Positions 58,627 to 64,000 of a stretch of 64,000 nt of DNA are shown one piece after another (position 1 is the first letter of the stretch; every line of letters starts with the position of its first letter). The notes under the pieces are model-generated. The model ran no database searches and had not been told where the DNA came from. It worked only from the letters and a program-made list of their open reading frames with translations. Made by a program: the position numbers and the translations under genes. Location of the stretch: positions 124,092 through 188,091 of the forward strand of contig NZ_JONW01000010.1 of the NCBI RefSeq assembly GCF_000712075.1, read 5' to 3'. The stretch is from Caulobacter sp. UNC358MFTsu5.1 (GTDB taxonomy: Bacteria > Pseudomonadota > Alphaproteobacteria > Caulobacterales > Caulobacteraceae).

Positions 58627-59616
58627 ATGAAGGTGTCGTCCGAACAGGTCGTGGATCTGCTGCGCGCGGCGGGGGAATCGACCCGCCTGCGCGTGCTGGC
58701 CCTGCTGGCGGCCGAGGAGTTGTCGGTGCTGGAGCTGTGCCGGATCCTCGACCAGAGCCAGCCCCGCGTCTCGCGTCACCTGAAGCTTTTGGCCGAGGCC
58801 GGGCTGGTCGAGCGGTTTCCCGACGGCGCCTGGGTCTTCTATCGCCTGGCCCTGAAGTCGCCCGGCCGCGCCGTGATCGATCAGGCCCTCGACCTGATCG
58901 ATCCGCACGACCCCGTCGTCCAGGGCGACGCCGAACGTCTGGCCCTGGTGCGCGCCGAGCGCACGGCCGGCGCCCAGGCCTATTTCGCCCGCAACGCCGC
59001 GCGCTGGAACGAGATCCGTTCGCTCTACGTCGACGAGGCCGAGGTCGAGGCCGCCATCCTGCAGGCGGCGGGCGAGGGGCCCTTCGACGAGATGGTCGAC
59101 CTGGGCGCGGGCGCGGGCCGCATGCTGACCCTGTTCGGCAACCGCGCGGGGATGGCCCTGGGCCTGGACCTGTCGCAGCAGATGCTGAACATCGCCCGCG
59201 ACGAGGTGGCCAAGGCGGGCCTGGCGCGGTGCGAACTGCGCCACGGTGACATCTTCGCCACCGGCCTGCCGGGCGGCTGCGCCGACCTGGTGACCGTCCA
59301 CCAGGTGCTGCACTATCTGGGCGACCCCGCCGCGGCCGTGGCCGAGGCCGCGCGCCTGGTGGCCGACGGCGGCCTGCTGCTGATCGCCGACTTCGCGCCG
59401 CACGACCACGAATCCCTGCGCGAGAGCCACCAGCATCGCCGCCTGGGCTTCGCCGACGCCGAGATCATCCCCTGGATCGAGGCCACCGGCCTGGTCCTGG
59501 ACGCCAACATCGCCCTGCCGCCGACCTCCGCCGAGGGGTTGACCGTCAAGATCTGGACGGCCCGCCGTCCGGTGACCCGAACCGCCGCCAAGAACGCTGA
59601 AAGAAGCGCCGCATGA
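58627..59616 (+). CDS. sahR: ArsR-type regulator fused to a SAM-dependent methyltransferase domain (SahR-like)
   Basis: A 329-residue fusion. Residues 1-95 form a winged helix (VVDLLRAAGESTRLRVLALLAAEEL, CRILDQSQPRVSRHLKLLAEAGL). Residues about 120-260 form a class I methyltransferase fold with the SAM-binding EMVDLGAGAGRMLTLFG, ALGLDLSQQML and LHYLGDPAAAVAEAARLV. In Proteobacteria such fusions are SahR, sensing S-adenosylhomocysteine to control methionine-cycle genes; adjacency to metF and metH supports this. The palindrome at 58604 is the likely operator. Its stop overlaps metF (ATGA). Confidence 0.82.
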   Translation: MKVSSEQVVDLLRAAGESTRLRVLALLAAEELSVLELCRILDQSQPRVSRHLKLLAEAGLVERFPDGAWVFYRLALKSPGRAVIDQALDLIDPHDPVVQGDAERLALVRAERTAGAQAYFARNAARWNEIRSLYVDEAEVEAAILQAAGEGPFDEMVDLGAGAGRMLTLFGNRAGMALGLDLSQQMLNIARDEVAKAGLARCELRHGDIFATGLPGGCADLVTVHQVLHYLGDPAAAVAEAARLVADGGLLLIADFAPHDHESLRESHQHRRLGFADAEIIPWIEATGLVLDANIALPPTSAEGLTVKIWTARRPVTRTAAKNAERSAA

Positions 59617-60557
59617 CCGTTCCTACTCCCCGCCGCGTCCTGGGTCCGGTCGCCCGCGCCGGCGAGCGCACCGACCGCCCGCGCGTCTCGTTCGAGTTCT
59701 TCCCGCCGAAGACGGAAGCGATGGAAGAGAACCTGTGGGCGGCGATCAAGCGCCTGGCCCCGCTGGACCCGGCCTTCGTCTCGGTGACCTACGGGGCCGG
59801 CGGCTCGACGCGCGAGCGCACGCACCGCACCGTCAAGCGCATCCTCGAAGAGACGACCCTGAAGCCCGCCGCCCACCTGACCTGCGTCGGCGCCAGCCGC
59901 GACGAGGTCGACGAGGTGATCCGCGAGTATTGGGAGACGGGCGTGCGCCACATCGTGTCGCTGCGCGGCGACCCGCCTCCGGGCGAGGGCGGCATCGGCG
60001 GCGTCTATGTGCCCCGCGAGGACGGCTACAAGAACGCCACCGAGCTGACCTCGGCGATCAAGGGCATCGCGCCGTTCGACGTGCTGGTCGGGGTCTATCC
60101 CGAGAAGCATCCCGAGAGCCCGTCGCTGGATCACGACGTCGAGGTCCTGAAGGCCAAGGTCGACGCCGGGGCCACCCTGGCGATCAGCCAGTTCTTCTTC
60201 GACACCGACGCCTTCCTGCGGTTCGTGGACAAGGTCCGCAAGGCCGGGATCACCATCCCGATCGTGCCGGGCATCATGCCGGTGACCAACTTCAAGGGTC
60301 TGGTGAAGATGTCGGCCGCCTGCCAGACGGCGGTGCCGGGCTGGCTGGCCAACCTGTTCGACGGCCTGGACGAGGACGCCGACACCCGCCGCCTGATCGC
60401 CTGCTCGGTGGCCGCCGAGATGTGCGCCAAGCTGCAGGAGCAGGGCTTCAGCGACTTCCACTTCTACACCCTGAACCGGGCCGACCTGGTCTATGCGATC
60501 TGCCGCGTGCTGGGCGTGCGCGAAACCGCGCCCACGGCGTCGGAGGCCGCGGCGTGA
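59613..60557 (+). CDS. metF: 5,10-methylenetetrahydrofolate reductase
   Basis: A 314-residue cytosolic flavoenzyme that reduces methylene-THF to methyl-THF, the methyl donor for methionine synthase. The TIM-barrel core has VSFEFFPPKT near residue 25, FVSVTYGAGGST, HLTCVG, and RGDPP near 118. GATLAISQFFFDTDAF is the FAD-binding region. Length is near the E. coli type (296). Starts inside the regulator's stop. The next gene starts inside the metF stop (GTGA), so all three are translationally coupled. Confidence 0.96.
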   Translation: MTVPTPRRVLGPVARAGERTDRPRVSFEFFPPKTEAMEENLWAAIKRLAPLDPAFVSVTYGAGGSTRERTHRTVKRILEETTLKPAAHLTCVGASRDEVDEVIREYWETGVRHIVSLRGDPPPGEGGIGGVYVPREDGYKNATELTSAIKGIAPFDVLVGVYPEKHPESPSLDHDVEVLKAKVDAGATLAISQFFFDTDAFLRFVDKVRKAGITIPIVPGIMPVTNFKGLVKMSAACQTAVPGWLANLFDGLDEDADTRRLIACSVAAEMCAKLQEQGFSDFHFYTLNRADLVYAICRVLGVRETAPTASEAAA

Positions 60558-61429
60558 AACGGGCGGCCTCGATCCTCCTGGCGGCCCTGACCCTGGCGAC
60601 CTGCGTCGCCGGGACGACGGCGCACGCCGACGATCCGGCCAACTGGACCAAGCCGATCCGCCCCTACCGGGTGGTCGGCAACATCTACTATGTCGGTTCC
60701 GAAGGCCTGTCGGCCTGGCTGATCTCGTCGTCCGAGGGCCACGTGCTGCTCGACAGCGGGCCGTCGGCCGCCGGGGCCAAGCTGATCGAGGCCAACATCC
60801 AGGCCCTGGGCTTCAAGCTCTCGGACGTGAAGATCCTGATCAACACCCACGCCCACTACGACCACGCGGGCGGCCTGGCCCAGTTGAAGGCCGACACCGG
60901 CGCCAAGGTCTGGGCCTCGCGCCCCGACGAGCCGGCGCTCGAGAAGGGCCAGCACTTCGGCGACAACGACAACGGCCTGACGCCGTTCCCGGCCGTGAAG
61001 GTCGACAAGGCGTTCGGCGACGGCCAGAAGCTGAAGCTGGGCGAGATCACCCTGATCGCCCACCTGACGCCCGGCCACACGATCGGCTGCACCACCTGGA
61101 CCACCCAGGTGGTCGACCGCGACCGGCCGCTGAACGTGACCTTCAACTGCTCGACCTCGGTGGCCGGCAACGTGCTGGTGGGCAACAAGACCTACAAGAC
61201 CATCGTCGCCGACTACCGCGCCACCTTCGCGGCGCTGAAGGCCCTGCCCACCGACGTGATGCTGCCCAGCCACGAGGAGCAGGGGAACCTGCTGGCCAAG
61301 CGCAGGAAGATGCTGAGCGGCGACGTCAACGCCTTCGTCGATCCCACCGAACTGGCCCGCTACGCCACCACCTCGGAGGCGGCCTTCGACAAGGCGCTGG
61401 CCGAGCAGCAGGCCGCCCGCAAACCGTGA
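60554..61429 (+). CDS. Class B3 metallo-beta-lactamase (CAU-1/Mbl1b-like)
   Basis: A 291-residue exported zinc hydrolase with GTG start and signal peptide (RAASILLAALTLATCVAGTTAHA). Zinc ligands of the B3 subclass are in place: INTHAHYDH (His99, His101, Asp103, His104), HLTPGHTIGCTTW (His175), and LPSHEEQGN (His240). C. crescentus carries a related chromosomal B3 enzyme (Mbl1b, also called CAU-1) that hydrolyses cephalosporins and carbapenems; whether this protein does so cannot be read. It is coupled to metF (GTGA overlap) and followed by metH. Confidence 0.9.
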   Translation: MKRAASILLAALTLATCVAGTTAHADDPANWTKPIRPYRVVGNIYYVGSEGLSAWLISSSEGHVLLDSGPSAAGAKLIEANIQALGFKLSDVKILINTHAHYDHAGGLAQLKADTGAKVWASRPDEPALEKGQHFGDNDNGLTPFPAVKVDKAFGDGQKLKLGEITLIAHLTPGHTIGCTTWTTQVVDRDRPLNVTFNCSTSVAGNVLVGNKTYKTIVADYRATFAALKALPTDVMLPSHEEQGNLLAKRRKMLSGDVNAFVDPTELARYATTSEAAFDKALAEQQAARKP

Positions 61430-61494
61430 CGCCGGCCCCGCGCCGGCAGATTTGAGTTCCGCTTCCTCGCGAAGCGCTAGAAAGACCCCCGAAC

Positions 61495-61513
61495 GCCGGA
61501 CTCCCCCTCCGGC
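61495..61513 (+). promoter_or_regulatory. Hairpin in the metH leader
   Basis: GCCGGA, CTCCCCC, TCCGGC is a perfect six-base stem directly before the CAGGAG ribosome-binding site of metH. GCTAGAAA at 61475-61482 matches the Caulobacter -10 consensus moderately well, so metH may also have its own promoter. Confidence 0.4.
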
Positions 61514-61524
61514 AGGAGCCGACC

Positions 61525-62601
61525 ATGACCGATCTCACCACCCGAGCTGGACGCATCGCCGCGCTGAAGGCCGCCGCCAAGGACCGCATCCTGATCCTCG
61601 ACGGCTCGTGGGGCGTGATGTTCCAGAAGAAGAAGCTGTCCGAGGCCGACTATCGCGCCGAGCGCTTCGCCGACTACGACGGCCAGATGAAGGGCAACAA
61701 CGACATCCTGTGCCTGACCCGGCCAGACCTGGTGGCCGAGCTGCACGACGCCTATTTCGCCGCCGGCGCCGACATCTCCGAAACCAACACCTTCTCGGGC
61801 ACCACCATCGCCCAGGCCGACTACGGCCTGGACGCCGTCACCGTACGCGACATCAACTTCGAGGGCGCGCGCATCGGCCGTTCGGTGGCCGACCGCTGGA
61901 ACGCCGAGAACCCGGCCACGCCGAAGTTCATCGCCGGCTCGATCGGCCCGCTGAACGTGATGCTGTCGATGTCGTCGGACGTGAACGACCCCGGCGCGCG
62001 CAAGGTGACCTTCGACCAGGTCTACCAGGCCTATCGCGAGCAGGTGGCGGCGCTCTACGAGGGCGGGGTGGACCTCTTCCTGATCGAGACCATCACCGAC
62101 ACGCTGAACTGCAAGGCCGCGATCAAGGCGATCCTGGACCTGCGCGACGAGGGCCACGAGGAGCTGCCGATCTGGATCAGCGGCACCATCACCGACCGCT
62201 CGGGCCGCACCCTGTCGGGCCAGACGGCCGAGGCGTTCTGGAACTCGATCAAGCACTGCAAGCCGTTCGCCGTGGGCTTCAACTGCGCCCTGGGCGCCGA
62301 CCTGATGCGCCCGCACATCGCCGAGATGGCCCGCATCGCCGACACCCTGGTCGCCGCCTATCCGAACGCCGGCCTGCCCAACGCCATGGGCGAGTACGAC
62401 GAGGAGCCGCACCAGACCGGCCACCAGCTGCACGAGTGGGCCAAGGACGGCATCGTCAACATCCTGGGCGGCTGCTGCGGCACCACCCCCGACCACATCC
62501 GCCATGTGGCCGACGAGGTGCGCGGCGTGAAGCCCCGGGCCATCCCCGAGCGTCCCAAGGCCATGCGCTTGGCGGGCCTGGAACCGTTCGAGCTGGCTTA
62601 A
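61525..62601 (+). CDS. metH: Methionine synthase, homocysteine-binding (N-terminal) half
   Basis: A 358-residue protein equal to the homocysteine S-methyltransferase domain of MetH alone. It has ILILDGSWGVMFQKKKLSEADYR at the start, the zinc-binding Cys in GFNCALGAD and the Cys pair in ILGGCCGTTP. The pterin, cobalamin and activation domains of the usual 1200-residue MetH are absent. Alphaproteobacteria such as Caulobacter have MetH split in two genes, the larger one encoded nearby (recollection); here the next two genes are something else, so the second half must lie beyond the window. The natural stop at 62601 shows it is not truncated. Confidence 0.9.
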   Translation: MTDLTTRAGRIAALKAAAKDRILILDGSWGVMFQKKKLSEADYRAERFADYDGQMKGNNDILCLTRPDLVAELHDAYFAAGADISETNTFSGTTIAQADYGLDAVTVRDINFEGARIGRSVADRWNAENPATPKFIAGSIGPLNVMLSMSSDVNDPGARKVTFDQVYQAYREQVAALYEGGVDLFLIETITDTLNCKAAIKAILDLRDEGHEELPIWISGTITDRSGRTLSGQTAEAFWNSIKHCKPFAVGFNCALGADLMRPHIAEMARIADTLVAAYPNAGLPNAMGEYDEEPHQTGHQLHEWAKDGIVNILGGCCGTTPDHIRHVADEVRGVKPRAIPERPKAMRLAGLEPFELA

Positions 62602-62604
62602 GAG

Positions 62605-63609
62605 ATGCGCACCACTCTTCTCTTCGGCGGCATGAGCCGCGAGCGCCTGGTCTCGGTGGCCAGCGCCAAGGCTCTGGCCAAGGCGCTGCCCGAGGCCGAC
62701 CTGTGGTTCTGGGCGCCCGACGACCAGGTCTACATCGCCAGCGACGCGGTGCTGCAGGGCCATGAGCGGCCGTTCGAGATCGACCTGCCGACCGAAGGCG
62801 CGCCGATCGGCGGCATCGAGGCCGCGCTCGACAAGGCCAAGGCCGAGGACCGCGTGCTGTTCCTGGGCATGCACGGCGGCGCGGCCGAGAACGGCGACCT
62901 GGCGGCCCTCTGCGAGGCGCGGGGCGTGGCCTTCACCGGCTCGGACAGCAAGTCCAGCCGCCTGGCCTTCGACAAGATCGCCACCAAGGCCGCCGTGGCC
63001 AAGGCCGGGGTCGTCGCCCCCTCGACGGTCGAGCTGGCCGATGCGGAAGCCGCGCTGGCCCAGTACGGCAAGCTGGTCGCCAAGCCGGTGGCCGACGGCT
63101 CCAGCTACGGCCTGATCTTCGTCAGCCAGGCCGCCGACCTGGACGCGCTTCGGGCCGCCGCCGCGCGCGAGGCCTATGTGATCGAGCCCTTCGTGACCGG
63201 CTTCGAGGCCACCTGCGGGGTGCTGGAGCAGGACGGCGAGGTCTTCGCCCTGCCGCCGGTCGAAATCCGCCCGGCCGACGGCGCCTTCGACTATGTCGGC
63301 AAGTACCTGGCCAAGACGACGGAAGAGATCTGCCCGGCCACCTTCGCGCCGCAGATCAACGCCGCCATGCAGGACGCCGCCCTGAAGGCCCACAAGACCG
63401 TGGGCGCCGGCGGCTATTCGCGCAGCGACTTCATCGTCAGCCCCAACGGCCCGATCTTCCTGGAGATCAACACCCTGCCGGGCATGACGGCCGCCTCGCT
63501 GTATCCCAAGTCGCTGAAGGCCCAGGGGATCGCGTTCCGCGACTTCCTGGACGGCCAGATCGCCCTGGCGGTCGCGCGCGCCAAACGCGTCAGCGAAGGG
63601 GCGGCCTGA
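62605..63609 (+). CDS. D-alanine--D-alanine-ligase-like ATP-grasp protein
   Basis: A 334-residue ATP-grasp protein. The N-terminus TTLLFGGMSRERLVSVASAKAL is a variant of the Ddl GGxSxExxVSLxSG motif, and FLGMHGGAAENGDL replaces HGxxGEDG. LVAKPVADGSSYGLIFV and FLEINTLPGMTAASLYP are the ATP-grasp lysine loop and the metal-binding Glu-X-Asn. These variations suggest a paralogue of the housekeeping Ddl with altered substrate. It starts 4 bp after metH, in the same operon. Confidence 0.82.
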   Translation: MRTTLLFGGMSRERLVSVASAKALAKALPEADLWFWAPDDQVYIASDAVLQGHERPFEIDLPTEGAPIGGIEAALDKAKAEDRVLFLGMHGGAAENGDLAALCEARGVAFTGSDSKSSRLAFDKIATKAAVAKAGVVAPSTVELADAEAALAQYGKLVAKPVADGSSYGLIFVSQAADLDALRAAAAREAYVIEPFVTGFEATCGVLEQDGEVFALPPVEIRPADGAFDYVGKYLAKTTEEICPATFAPQINAAMQDAALKAHKTVGAGGYSRSDFIVSPNGPIFLEINTLPGMTAASLYPKSLKAQGIAFRDFLDGQIALAVARAKRVSEGAA

Positions 63610-63611
63610 CC

Positions 63612-64000
63612 ATGAGCGCCTGGGCCCACGGACCTTTCGACAACGACGACGCGCTGGACTTCATCGAAGACCTGGCCGAGGCGCCCGGCTGGCGCACGAT
63701 CACGCAGGCGCTCGACCACGTCTCCAAGACGGCGGGCTATTTGGAGGCCCCCGAGGGCCAGATCGCCGTGGCCGCCGCCGCCATCGTCGCGGCCGCGGTC
63801 GGCGAGGCGACGATCCTTCCCGACAATCACCGCGAGCTGAAAGCCGCCCTCGGCGCGCCGCCGGAAGGCTCGGTCGCCCTGGCGCGGTCGGCCCTGGCCC
63901 GCGTGGTGGCCCCGGCTTCCGAACTCGACGAACTCTGGCAGGAGGGTGACGGCCACGACGCGTGGCTCACCCAGATCGCCGCCCTGCAATCGACCTTGAG
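63612..64000 (+). CDS. DUF4259-domain protein (runs past window end)
   Basis: The start ATG lies 2 bp after the ligase stop, and the frame is open to the window edge (129 codons and two bases). WAHGPFDNDDALDFIEDLAEAP matches the DUF4259 N-terminal pattern (WGxGPFxNDDALDF). An Ala-rich helical region follows. The function of the family is unknown. Confidence 0.75.
   Translation, partial: MSAWAHGPFDNDDALDFIEDLAEAPGWRTITQALDHVSKTAGYLEAPEGQIAVAAAAIVAAAVGEATILPDNHRELKAALGAPPEGSVALARSALARVVAPASELDELWQEGDGHDAWLTQIAALQSTL

Noticed and set aside
61525..62601. Truncated or frameshifted full-length metH
   Set aside because: The gene ends at the natural domain boundary with a proper stop and the next gene starts 4 bp later. 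Alphaproteobacteria are known to have split MetH.

Overview
The window is chromosomal DNA from an alphaproteobacterium and almost certainly a Caulobacter (or very close relative). It is uniformly GC-rich with strong third-position GC. It carries a histidine kinase that matches PleC in length, domain order and phosphorylated His position, a Sel1 / beta-helix gene set that fits the stalk cross-band (Stp) locus, large TonB-dependent receptors (TBDRs), many Tat/Sec-exported enzymes, and ArsR- and HxlR-type regulators. There is no rRNA, tRNA, CRISPR array, prophage or insertion sequence. About 58 protein genes are packed tightly, many convergent pairs sharing their stop codons.

Layout. 1-8.8 kb: purC, the F1-ATPase zeta inhibitor, an exported M13 peptidase, a Tat-exported oxidoreductase pair plus cupin, a hypoxanthine-DNA glycosylase and purB. 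8.9-16.5 kb: two MFS transporters under a shared 31-bp upstream element, two glutathione-S-transferase-like genes, a PAS protein, a soluble PAS chemoreceptor and an ArsR/AHSA1 pair. 16.6-20.5 kb: a TBDR and an exported pectate lyase. 20.6-27.4 kb: an HEAGH protein, a low-molecular-weight phosphatase-like protein, pleC, pepN and a cysteine-cluster protein. 27.5-34.5 kb: a CPBP protease, an unknown gene divergent from an acyl-CoA dehydrogenase pair, a phospholipase-D-like protein and a zinc-ribbon protein. 34.7-38.3 kb: four tightly coupled envelope genes (Sel1 protein, beta-helix protein, small periplasmic protein, 53-residue lipoprotein) that I read as stpA-stpB-stpC plus an extra member. 38.4-47.4 kb: amidase, thioesterase, P-loop protein, S9 peptidase, SPFH/flotillin-like protein, a possible sRNA and a ribbon-helix-helix/EF-hand membrane protein. 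47.5-54.7 kb: lepB, a second TBDR, an alpha/beta hydrolase, ettA and an exported Ser/Thr/Pro-rich protein. 54.9-58.5 kb: PfpI-like protein, 2-hydroxyacid dehydrogenase, HxlR regulator with its divergent AhpD-like target, and a glyoxalase-fold protein. 58.6-64 kb: a methionine-cycle cluster (SahR-like regulator, metF, a class B3 metallo-beta-lactamase, the N-terminal half of a split metH, a D-Ala-D-Ala-ligase-like protein and a DUF4259 protein cut by the window edge).

The most unusual material is partly intergenic. There is a REP-like palindrome family that sits at gene 3' ends and fills two convergent gaps of exactly 83 bp; two ~240-bp inverted-repeat elements; and a ~410-bp conserved non-coding module present twice in opposite orientation, each time beside an inverted-repeat element. 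Among genes, the best leads are the small lipoprotein coupled to the stp genes, the 111-residue RHH-TM-EF-hand protein, and the beta-lactamase embedded in the methionine operon. All identifications are by reading motifs and from memory of families; no database search was run.
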